Positions 43,344 through 51,208 of a stretch of 55,058 nucleotides of DNA are shown in pieces. This DNA comes from an uncultured Oscillospiraceae bacterium (GTDB lineage Bacteria; Bacillota; Clostridia; Oscillospirales; Oscillospiraceae). Position numbers and translations under genes: made by a program. The notes beneath the pieces were generated by a model. That model was not told the DNA's origin. It saw only the letters and a program-made list of their open reading frames with translations, and did not search any database. The stretch spans positions 1 through 55,058 of the forward strand of contig CALWXJ010000057.1 of the NCBI GenBank assembly GCA_944385475.1, in the 5' to 3' direction. Within the stretch, counting starts at the first letter, position 1. Every line of letters starts with the position of its first letter.

Positions 43344-44273
43344 ATGATTCCGATTTTGTTGAATTTGATGGGGAAAATCTTCTTGATGGTGGTACTGGGG
43401 TACTTCCTGCGGAGAAAAAACATTATCACCGCACAGTTTCAGGCAGATCTTACCTCTTTTATGATGAAGGTGGCCCTTCCGGCCAATGTTCTGACTACCG
43501 CCAGCAATACGTTTTCTCCGGAGCTTTCCCGGAATCTGCTGATCACTGCGGCCGTCGCCGCCGTATATTACGTGGTAGCGCTGCTGCTCACCCGGATCCT
43601 CAGCCGCTTTTTGCCGCTGAATGACCAGGGAAAAACTATGTTCATCATCATGTCGGTATTCGCCAATACGGCGTTTATCGGCTTCCCCCTGGCCCAGGAC
43701 CTTCTGGGTGAGGAGGGCCTTTTGTACGCGGTGATTTTCAACATGGTGTGGATCCTCTTTTTCTTTACGCTGGGAGTCAGCATGATCAGCGGGCAGAAAA
43801 AGGTCCAGCTCAAATCCATTTTTACCGTCCCGGTCTCTGTGGCCTCCATCGTGGCGGTTTTGGTGTATGTCTCCCCTTTCCGGTTTCCCGGGTTTGTGGA
43901 GGAGACCCTCTCGGCCCTTGGGGGCATGGTGGTGCCCATCTCCATGATCGTCATCGGCTGCTCCCTGGTGGAGATCCACCTGGTGGAAATTTTGAAGGAC
44001 GTCTGCTCCTATTTCGTCTCCGCCCTGCGCCTGGCGATTTTCCCGCTTTTAATTTTACTGGCAGTGTGGCTGATTCCCGGGATCCCGCCCAAGGTGGCTC
44101 TGGTGTGCTGCCTGTCCGGCTGCCTGCCCAGCGCCTCCCTTTGCGTGGTGGTGTCCCAGCAGTATCACTGTGAGCCGGAATACACCTCCCGGGCCGTGGT
44201 CCAGGGGATGCTGCTGATGCTGATCACCATCCCCCTGTTTATTACACTGGCGGCCTCTTTGCTGTCCATCTGA
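43344..44273 (+). CDS. AEC family transporter (auxin efflux carrier-like)
   Basis: A 309-residue membrane protein with about ten helices in two inverted halves, matching the AEC/bile-sodium-symporter-like family that carries organic acids such as malate or malonate. Asn and Pro-containing crossover segments are present (FANTAFIGFPLAQ near 110 and SGCLPSASLCVV near 255). The substrate is unknown. It is 17 bases ahead of ispE and may be co-transcribed with it. Confidence 0.9.
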   Translation: MIPILLNLMGKIFLMVVLGYFLRRKNIITAQFQADLTSFMMKVALPANVLTTASNTFSPELSRNLLITAAVAAVYYVVALLLTRILSRFLPLNDQGKTMFIIMSVFANTAFIGFPLAQDLLGEEGLLYAVIFNMVWILFFFTLGVSMISGQKKVQLKSIFTVPVSVASIVAVLVYVSPFRFPGFVEETLSALGGMVVPISMIVIGCSLVEIHLVEILKDVCSYFVSALRLAIFPLLILLAVWLIPGIPPKVALVCCLSGCLPSASLCVVVSQQYHCEPEYTSRAVVQGMLLMLITIPLFITLAASLLSI

Positions 44274-44290
44274 GGGAAAGGAGACGCTCC

Positions 44291-45151
44291 GTGCCTGCAG
44301 AAAGAGCCTTTGCAAAAATCAATCTGTCCCTGGACATTTTAGGCCGCCGGGACGACGGCTATCACGATCTTGAGATGGTGATGCAGACGGTTTCCTTGTG
44401 GGACGTGGTGACCGTGGAGGAAGCCGGATCGGGGTTTTGCATTGCGGCAGAGGGATTTGACCTGCCTTCCGTCGGTCCCACCATGGAGCAGAGGGCCGCA
44501 GAGGCGTTTTTTGCCCGCATCGGCCGGCCAATGCCGCCGCTGTCTGTCCGCTTAAAAAAGGAGATCCCCGCCTATGCCGGGCTGGGAGGGGGCAGCGCGG
44601 ATGTGGCAGCGCTGCTGCGGCTGCTGCGGCGGCAGTATTGTCCGCAACTTTCCTGCCAGGATTTGCGGACTGTGGGGCTGATGGTAGGCAGCGACATGCC
44701 CTTTTGCATCCAGGGGGGCACCGCTTTGGTCCAGGGAAGGGGAGAGCGGGTGCGGAATCTTGCGCCGCTGCCCCAGTGTGCCATTGTGCTGTGCAAGCCC
44801 CCCTTCAACTTCCATACGGCAGAGCTCTTCTCCCGGGCGGACGGGATGCGCCCATCCCGTCGCCCGGATACCCCGGGGATGGTAAAGGCGCTGGAAGCGG
44901 GGGACCTCTCCGGCGTGGCCCAGCGGCTGTGCAATGTCTTTGAAGGGGTTCTGCTTCCCCAGGAACGTGTCCATACGGAAAAAATCCGGCAGGTGATGCT
45001 GTGCTGCGGCGCCCTGGAGGCGGCTATGAGCGGTTCTGGTCCCACTATGTTCGGGCTTTTTCCGGAGGAGGAGGGGGCCCGCCGGGCAGCGGCGCTTTTG
45101 AAGGAGGCGTATCCCCAGACCTTTCTTGCGGCACCGGTAGCAAAGGTATAA
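44291..45151 (+). CDS. ispE: 4-diphosphocytidyl-2-C-methyl-D-erythritol kinase
   Basis: A 286-residue GHMP kinase of the MEP isoprenoid pathway. It phosphorylates CDP-ME with ATP. The N-terminal AFAKINLSLDILGRRDDGYH segment, the ATP loop PAYAGLGGGSADVAALL (about 95-112) and the C-terminal SGSGPTMFG motif are present. The GTG start follows AAAGGAG. The organism thus makes isoprenoids by the MEP route. spoIIR follows by 57 bases. Confidence 0.96.
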   Translation: MPAERAFAKINLSLDILGRRDDGYHDLEMVMQTVSLWDVVTVEEAGSGFCIAAEGFDLPSVGPTMEQRAAEAFFARIGRPMPPLSVRLKKEIPAYAGLGGGSADVAALLRLLRRQYCPQLSCQDLRTVGLMVGSDMPFCIQGGTALVQGRGERVRNLAPLPQCAIVLCKPPFNFHTAELFSRADGMRPSRRPDTPGMVKALEAGDLSGVAQRLCNVFEGVLLPQERVHTEKIRQVMLCCGALEAAMSGSGPTMFGLFPEEEGARRAAALLKEAYPQTFLAAPVAKV

Positions 45152-45208
45152 AATTGAAAAAACTGTCCAAACTATGGAGAAACCATCATCTTAGGGAGGA
45201 CAGGACAT

Positions 45209-45847
45209 ATGAAAGGGAAACAAAACCGTCTGCGGGCCGTGGAGATCCTTCTTCTGGTGGGACTGGCCGTTTTTTTGGCCTCTGGCGTAGCCGCTCTGGA
45301 GACGCAGGACCACCTGGCGGGGAAGGTCGTTCGGCTGCATGTGCTGGCCAATTCCGACTCCCGGGAAGACCAGGAGCTGAAGCTTCAGGTGCGGGATGTG
45401 GTGCTCTCTCAGGCCACGGAGATCTTAGAGTCCTCCGCCAGTCAGGCAGAGGCGGAAGAGCGGCTGCGGCAGGCCCTGCCTGATTTGCGCCAGGCAGCGC
45501 AGGCAGAGGTGTGCCGCCAGGGCTATTCTTACGGGGTAGAGGCACAGCTGGAGTGGGAGGATTTTCCCACCAAGGATTACGACGGTTTTTCTCTGCCGGC
45601 GGGGGAGTATTTGTCGCTGCGGATTCTCATTGGGGAGGCTCAGGGACAAAACTGGTGGTGTGTGGTGTTCCCTCCGCTTTGCACGGCAGTCACCTCAGAT
45701 GTGCCGGTTGCGGCCCTTGCGGCGGGAATCACGGAAGAAGAGGTGGCCCTGATCACGCAGGAGAGCCAGGAATACGTGCTGAAATTTAAAATGGTGGAAT
45801 GGTGGGAAACCATTAAAAACTTGATAAGCGAGGCAAAGAAAACATGA
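45209..45847 (+). CDS. spoIIR: Stage II sporulation protein R
   Basis: A 212-residue exported protein: a membrane or signal segment (about 12-30), then the SpoIIR domain with VVRLHVLANSDSREDQELKL near 38-57. In Bacillus it is made in the forespore and signals to SpoIIGA in the mother cell to process pro-sigma-E. Its presence says the lineage is spore-forming. Starts after GGGAGGAC. Its stop overlaps the lipoprotein start by 4 bases. Confidence 0.93.
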   Translation: MKGKQNRLRAVEILLLVGLAVFLASGVAALETQDHLAGKVVRLHVLANSDSREDQELKLQVRDVVLSQATEILESSASQAEAEERLRQALPDLRQAAQAEVCRQGYSYGVEAQLEWEDFPTKDYDGFSLPAGEYLSLRILIGEAQGQNWWCVVFPPLCTAVTSDVPVAALAAGITEEEVALITQESQEYVLKFKMVEWWETIKNLISEAKKT

Positions 45848-46524
45848 CGAAGAAAAAAAGATGGGCGCTTTTTCTGTGCGCCGCAATGTGTGTTTCCTGT
45901 TTGTGCGGCTGCGGTGAGACGGCAGAAGAAAACAAGGATGCTGTCAAGGAGTCTGTGGAAGAAGGCCAGGAGGCCGGAGCTGCGGATCCGGAGCAGGAAG
46001 CTGTTCAGGAAGAGCAGACAGAGGACGAGGCCGGGGAAGAGGGACCGCTGCCTGGGGATTTTCCCGTGAGCTTCCTCTTTTCCAGCGGCGCGGGAGCCTG
46101 GGGGACCGGTCTGGTAATCGCGCAGGACGGCTCCTTTACCGGCGACTATGGGGACTCTAACATGGGAGAGACCGGGGATGATTACCCGAAAGGTACCGCG
46201 TATACCTGCTCTTTCAGCGGCCAGTTTGAAGACATTGAAAAAGTCAATGACTATACATACCGCATGACACTGGGGGATGTCACCCTGGAGACAGGAAGGG
46301 AAGAGCCCTGGATTGAGGATGGGATCCGGTTTGTACCTGCGGATCCCTATGGACTGGAGGACGGAGAGACGTTCTACCTCTACCTGCCGCAGACGCCCCT
46401 GGAGGAACTGGAGGAGACCTTTTTGAATTGGTGGCCCCAAAGGGCACAGGCTCAGGAGCAGACCACTTTGGGCTGCTATGGACTGTATAACGAGAAAATG
46501 GGGTATGGCTTCTTTTCCGATTAA
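45844..46524 (+). CDS. Putative lipoprotein of unknown function
   Basis: A 226-residue protein with a lipoprotein signal (CLCGC lipobox, acylated Cys at about 22), a long Glu-rich spacer (about 27-65) and a soluble domain (about 70-226) with aromatic and Gly-Asp-rich strands, such as GDYGDSNMGETGDDYP. I recognise no domain family. Translation is coupled to spoIIR by a 4-base overlap, so it may be made at the same time as that sporulation signal. Confidence 0.78.
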   Translation: MTKKKRWALFLCAAMCVSCLCGCGETAEENKDAVKESVEEGQEAGAADPEQEAVQEEQTEDEAGEEGPLPGDFPVSFLFSSGAGAWGTGLVIAQDGSFTGDYGDSNMGETGDDYPKGTAYTCSFSGQFEDIEKVNDYTYRMTLGDVTLETGREEPWIEDGIRFVPADPYGLEDGETFYLYLPQTPLEELEETFLNWWPQRAQAQEQTTLGCYGLYNEKMGYGFFSD

Positions 46525-46559
46525 GACTACATAGACATCGGAAAACGGAGGAACGGGAT

Positions 46560-47039
46560 ATGAAGCTGGAGGGCATCCTCATGGTAGTGCAGGATCGGGA
46601 GATCTCCATTGCCTTTTATGAAGGCCTCTTGGGATTGGAGGTACTTCATGACTTCGGTTCCAATGTGGAGCTTACCGGAGGCGTATTCCTCCAGACGGCA
46701 GAGAGCTGGGCACAGGAGCTCAGCCGAAATCCCCAGGAGATTGCCCTGGGGGAGGAGAGCGCGGAGCTTTGTTTTACCGCGGAGGATTTTGACGAATTTC
46801 TCCAGCGACTGCAGCACTGTCCCCGGGCCCGGCTGGTTCATCCCCCGGCAGAGTATCGCTGGGGACAGCGGGCAGTGCGGCTGTATGATCCGGACGGACA
46901 TATGGTGGAGGTGGCGGAATCCCTGGGGCAGGTATGCTGCCGCTTCCGCAACAGCGGCTTGAGTGAAGAGGGCGTGGCCCGCCGTATGGAGCTGCCTTTG
47001 GAGTTCGTCCGCAGCCAGCTGAAGGAAAGAGGACTGTGA
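46560..47039 (+). CDS. VOC (glyoxalase/dioxygenase-like) family protein
   Basis: A 159-residue protein with the paired beta-alpha-beta-beta-beta modules of the vicinal-oxygen-chelate fold (about 1-120; YDPDGHMVEVAESLG at the end of module two). Residues about 130-159 add a helical tail, SEEGVARRMELPLEFVRSQL, that looks like a small helix-turn-helix. The metal site and reaction cannot be decided. A GGAGGAACGG site precedes the ATG. Confidence 0.85.
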   Translation: MKLEGILMVVQDREISIAFYEGLLGLEVLHDFGSNVELTGGVFLQTAESWAQELSRNPQEIALGEESAELCFTAEDFDEFLQRLQHCPRARLVHPPAEYRWGQRAVRLYDPDGHMVEVAESLGQVCCRFRNSGLSEEGVARRMELPLEFVRSQLKERGL

Positions 47040-47043
47040 AGAA

Positions 47044-47080
47044 AACACCCGCCGGCATATGTGCCGGCGGGTGTTCATTT
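47044..47080. terminator. Bidirectional terminator between VOC and DUF1643 genes
   Basis: A 14-bp stem (47044-47057 with 47062-47075). The right arm reaches the stop codon of the convergent gene. Confidence 0.85.
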
Positions 47081-47683
47081 TGCAAGATATGCCGCTATGT
47101 CAAAGGGCTGCAGCTTGGTTTGGCTTTTTAAGTACAGCGGGTGGTGAGGCTGCCCAGATTTGAGCAGGGGGCCTGCGGTATACCACTGGCCTCCGGCGGC
47201 ACTGGCGTCAGCGGCAAAGTCCTTCATGCAGTCCATCAGGTAAGGGCGCTTGAGGATGATATTCCCCCAGGCGGCCCACAGGGCAGGGTGCTGGCACAAG
47301 GAGAGGAGATAGCGGAAAGCCTTGCGGTTTTCCTGGTGGAGAAGGGCGTTGCATGCGGACTCCATATCATCGGGACGGGTGGCCCGTTGGGCATAGACGT
47401 TGAACATTAAAAAGCTGTCATATCCGTTGGAAAGGGCGATGCGCTGCGCGGAGCACAGCGTGGGATCCAGATTATCCGGGGCGGCGGTGGAGGGGTTGAT
47501 GCCCACACAGATCAGCGGGCGGCAGCCCCGGGTGCCCAGGATATAACGGTATTCGGAGTAGTGGTTGGGCACATACAGCCAGCGGTTTACGTCATAATCC
47601 GCTGCGGGCTGCAGGGCTGCGGCCAGAGCGGAGTCAAAGGGCTCCACCTCGATGGCATGGGTGGTGGATTGGGGAATGTGCAT
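47075..47683 (-). CDS. DUF1643 domain-containing protein
   Basis: A 202-residue protein of the DUF1643 family, with RYILGTRGCRPLICVGINPSTA near 45-66, FNVYAQRATRPDDM and WAAWGNIILKRPY. The family has no established function and occurs in bacteria and phages. The ATG at 47683 follows AGGAGGTCC on the minus strand; an extension to 47746 has no ribosome site. It is the only minus-strand gene in this half of the window, apart from its terminator. Confidence 0.87.
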   Translation of the reverse strand: MHIPQSTTHAIEVEPFDSALAAALQPAADYDVNRWLYVPNHYSEYRYILGTRGCRPLICVGINPSTAAPDNLDPTLCSAQRIALSNGYDSFLMFNVYAQRATRPDDMESACNALLHQENRKAFRYLLSLCQHPALWAAWGNIILKRPYLMDCMKDFAADASAAGGQWYTAGPLLKSGQPHHPLYLKSQTKLQPFDIAAYLAK

Positions 47684-47717
47684 GGAGGACCTCCTGCTCT
47701 TGTGAAATCTTGAAAAG

Positions 47718-47746
47718 AGCATAGCACACAGGGGGAAAAATGGCAA
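47718..47746 (-). promoter_or_regulatory. Promoter of the DUF1643 gene
   Basis: On the minus strand: TTGCCA (47741-47746), 17-bp spacer, TATGCT (47718-47723). Confidence 0.65.
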
Positions 47747-47851
47747 TCCCGTTCCTTACGGCCCCGCTGGAGGGATCCTGGAAAAGGGGGTGTCTTTGGG
47801 GCGGAAAATATGATATGATAACTCCATCATGTCACACGGAGGAAAGGCACC

Positions 47852-50800
47852 ATGCTGCACGTTATAATGGGCCGGGCAAAAACCGGAAAGTCCTACGAGA
47901 TCCTTCGCCGCATCAGGGAGCTGGGGGACCAGAGCCGGCAGATCCTGCTGGTGCCGGAGCATGCCTCCCACCAGGCGGAGGTGGACCTGTGCCGTGTGTG
48001 CGGGGATACTGCCAGCCGTCACAGTGAGGTGCTGAGTTTTCGCCGCCTGGGGGAGCGGGTGCTGAGCATCACCGGCGGCATCAGCGAGGTGACGCTGGAT
48101 GCCGGGGGAAAGCTTCTGACGCTGCAGCGGGCACTGATGGAAGTGGCGCCGATGATGCGGGTGTATCGCCGCCCCTCCCAAAAATCCTCCTTCTTGTGCC
48201 AGCTGATCACCCTGTTTGACGAGCTGAGGACCTATGAAGTCACCCCCCGTGATTTGGATACCCAGGCCCGGGACATGGAGGGGAGCACCCGGGACAAGCT
48301 GGTGGACCTGAGTTTGCTCTATGGGGCCTATGAAAACCGCCTGTACCGTTCTGGTATGGACCTGCGGGACCGGATGAGCAAGCTGTGCGATGATCTTGAG
48401 CCATCAGGTTATGTCCGGGATAAAGATATATTTGCAGACGGTTTTACCTATTTCAACCGCCAGGAGCGACGGGTATTATCCATCTGCCTGCGGCAAAGCC
48501 GCAGTGTCACGGTAACGCTCCTGGGGGAGCCGGACAGCCGGGAGGAGGTATTTGAGACCTCCCGCAAAGCCCTTTCGCAGCTGCAGCGGCTGGCAAAGGA
48601 AGCGGGATGCCCTGTTACGGTAGAGACCCTGACAAGGGAGGATCCCTCCCCCCTGGGACATCTGGAGCGCTGCTTTTTTGGCAGGAGCCAGGCCTATGAG
48701 GGACAGGTGGAGTCCATCCATATCCGGGAGGCAGACAACGCGTTTTCTGAGGTGGAGCAGGTGGCGGCGGATATCCGGCGCTTGGTGGCCGGCGGTGCTT
48801 GCCGCTATCGGGACATCACCGTGGCCGCCCGGAACATGGAGTTTTACGAGCCCACCATTGAGACGGTGTTCGAACGCTATGGAATCCCCGCCTACCTCAG
48901 CCGCCGCACGGAGATTTTGGAAAAGCCGGTGATGACGCTTTTGACAGGCGCCCTTTCCGCAGTGGTCAATGGATATGAATATGAGGACATGTTCCGCTAC
49001 CTCAAGACGGGGCTGGCAGGCCTCTCCCCGTGGGAGTGCGATGAGATCGAAAACTATGTTCTCAAATGGCAGATCCATGGACAGATGTGGCTGCGGGATG
49101 TGGATTGGACGGAGAATCCGGAGGGGTATGGAGCGCCATGGACCCCGGAGCGCAGGGATTACCTCAGCCGGGTCAATGATCTGCGCCGGCGGGTGCGCCA
49201 GCCGCTGCTTGCTTTGTCTCAGGGGCTGAAAACCGGAAATACTGCCAGTGAGAAAGTAAATGCACTTTACAGCTTTTTGGAAGAGCTGAGCCTCCAAAAT
49301 ACCCTGGAGTCCCAGCGGCAGTCCCAGCAGGAGGCCGGGCGGTTGCAAGAAGCGGAGGAGACGGCGCAGCTGTGGGACATTTTGTGCGGCGTATTGGACC
49401 AGTTCGTGGAGATCCTGGGAGAGGAGCCCCTGGGAACGGAGGAATTTGTGCGGCTTTTCCAGCAGGTGCTCTCACAGTATCATGTGGGCAGCATCCCGGT
49501 CTCCCTGGACCAGGTGTCTGTCAGCTCCATCACCCGCAATGACCGCCACAGTGTCCGGTATCTCTTTCTTTTGGGGGCCAATGACCATGTGTTGCCGGAC
49601 ACGGGGCAGGTGGGAGCCATTTTGAGCGATGACGACCGGGAGGCCCTTGCCCTGGGGGGGATCGAACTCTCTCCCATGGGGATGGACCGGATGGACATGG
49701 AGCTGCAAAACCTCTATGCTGCCCTGGCCCAGCCCACTGCGGGGCTGACGGTGAGCTATCCTGTGAGCGATGTGGCTGGTGGACAGCTTCGCCCCGCCTT
49801 CGTGATCCAGCGGCTGCGGGCCCTGTTTCCTGCCCTGCGCCTGGAGCGGGAGCCTCAGGGACATCCCTACCGGCTGACAGCCCCGGTGCCGGCGCTGGAG
49901 GCGGCGGGGCAGGACCCGGGGGGACATCTGTGGCGCTACTTTGCCCAGGGGGAGGAGTATGGCGCTGCCCTGCAGGCCATGGATCGGGCAGCACATCTGC
50001 GCCGGGGGGCGCTGTCTCCCCAGGCCGTGGAGAGACTTTACGGACGTTCGGTGAAGATGTCGGCCTCTCGCCTGGAGCGGCTGCGCAGCTGTCATTTTGC
50101 TTATTTTATGGAATATGGCCTGCGGGCCCGGCCCCGGGAGCCGGCGGCTTTTGACGCACCTCAGATCGGTACGTTTCTCCACTTTCTCCTGGAAAACGTC
50201 ACCCGGGAGGTGCTCCAGCGGGGGGGATTTTCCGCCGTGGACCAGGAGGAACTGCGGAGGCTGACCCGGCAGTATATCGGGGTTTATGTCCAACAGGAGC
50301 TTCACAACTTTCAAGACCGCAATGCCCGGTTCCGCTATCTGTTCGCCCGCCTGCGGACCACGGCCTATGCCGTTGTGGAGCAGGTGGCAGAGGAACTGCG
50401 CTGTTCGGATTTTATCCCGCTGGAATTTGAACTCTCCTTTGGAGACGGAGGCGCTTTGCCTGCCGTTGTCATCTCAGATCCTGACGGGGAGCTGCGGGTG
50501 GGAGGAAAGGTAGACCGGGTGGATGGCTGGATCAAGGGGAATAAGCTCTACTTAAGAGTGGTGGACTATAAGTCCGGCCGCAAGTCCTTTGATCTTTCCG
50601 CAGTGAAGATGGGACTGGACATCCAGATGCTTTTATACCTCTTTACCCTGCAAAAAGAGGGGAAGGCCTATTTCGGAAAAGAGATCGAGCCTGCCGGCGT
50701 TTTGTATTTGCCGGCAAGAGACGAGATCTTGTCTCTGGAGCGCAGTGTGACGCCGGAGCAGCTGCAGCGGGAGCGGGAGAAGACGCTGCGCCGCTCGGGA

Positions 50801-51208
50801 CTTCTGCTGGCGGAACCCGCGGTGCTGCAGGCCATGGAGCACGAGGCGCTGTCCCATCCCCACTACCTTCCCCTGCGGGTATCCAAGGACGGGGAACTGT
50901 CCGGCAGCATTGCCTCCGCTGCTCAATTGGGACAGCTGGGGATGTATGTGGAAGGGCTTCTGCGGCAAATTTCCCAGGAAATCCACCAGGGCAACATCGA
51001 TGCGGATCCCTGCTGCCGCACAGAAGAGGACAGCTACTGCCAATACTGCCCTTGGGCAGATGCCTGCCACTTCCAGGACGGACGGGACGGGGATCATTTG
51101 AACTATATTCTCCCGGTGTCTGCCAAGGAGTTTTGGCAGAGCTTGTCCCGGAAAGATGGGGAAGAAGAGTCGGCGAATAGTGGATCTGAAGGAGGTGAGG
51201 CGCTGTGA
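47852..51208 (+). CDS. addB: Helicase-exonuclease AddAB, subunit AddB
   Basis: A 1118-residue subunit of the Gram-positive functional equivalent of RecBCD, which processes double-strand ends and responds to Chi-like sites. Walker A GRAKTGKS is at residues 7-14, the PD-(D/E)XK nuclease motif VVDYKSG is near 904-910, and the iron-sulfur cluster cysteines are one in RLRSCHFAY and three in YCQYCPWADAC near the C-terminus. Size is normal. addA follows with a 4-base overlap. It starts after an ACGGAGGAAAGG site. Confidence 0.96.
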   Translation: MLHVIMGRAKTGKSYEILRRIRELGDQSRQILLVPEHASHQAEVDLCRVCGDTASRHSEVLSFRRLGERVLSITGGISEVTLDAGGKLLTLQRALMEVAPMMRVYRRPSQKSSFLCQLITLFDELRTYEVTPRDLDTQARDMEGSTRDKLVDLSLLYGAYENRLYRSGMDLRDRMSKLCDDLEPSGYVRDKDIFADGFTYFNRQERRVLSICLRQSRSVTVTLLGEPDSREEVFETSRKALSQLQRLAKEAGCPVTVETLTREDPSPLGHLERCFFGRSQAYEGQVESIHIREADNAFSEVEQVAADIRRLVAGGACRYRDITVAARNMEFYEPTIETVFERYGIPAYLSRRTEILEKPVMTLLTGALSAVVNGYEYEDMFRYLKTGLAGLSPWECDEIENYVLKWQIHGQMWLRDVDWTENPEGYGAPWTPERRDYLSRVNDLRRRVRQPLLALSQGLKTGNTASEKVNALYSFLEELSLQNTLESQRQSQQEAGRLQEAEETAQLWDILCGVLDQFVEILGEEPLGTEEFVRLFQQVLSQYHVGSIPVSLDQVSVSSITRNDRHSVRYLFLLGANDHVLPDTGQVGAILSDDDREALALGGIELSPMGMDRMDMELQNLYAALAQPTAGLTVSYPVSDVAGGQLRPAFVIQRLRALFPALRLEREPQGHPYRLTAPVPALEAAGQDPGGHLWRYFAQGEEYGAALQAMDRAAHLRRGALSPQAVERLYGRSVKMSASRLERLRSCHFAYFMEYGLRARPREPAAFDAPQIGTFLHFLLENVTREVLQRGGFSAVDQEELRRLTRQYIGVYVQQELHNFQDRNARFRYLFARLRTTAYAVVEQVAEELRCSDFIPLEFELSFGDGGALPAVVISDPDGELRVGGKVDRVDGWIKGNKLYLRVVDYKSGRKSFDLSAVKMGLDIQMLLYLFTLQKEGKAYFGKEIEPAGVLYLPARDEILSLERSVTPEQLQREREKTLRRSGLLLAEPAVLQAMEHEALSHPHYLPLRVSKDGELSGSIASAAQLGQLGMYVEGLLRQISQEIHQGNIDADPCCRTEEDSYCQYCPWADACHFQDGRDGDHLNYILPVSAKEFWQSLSRKDGEEESANSGSEGGEAL

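Noticed and set aside
45146-45175. Sigma-F promoter for spoIIR (GTATA near 45146)
   Set aside because: The expected GGnnAnAnT does not follow at the right distance.
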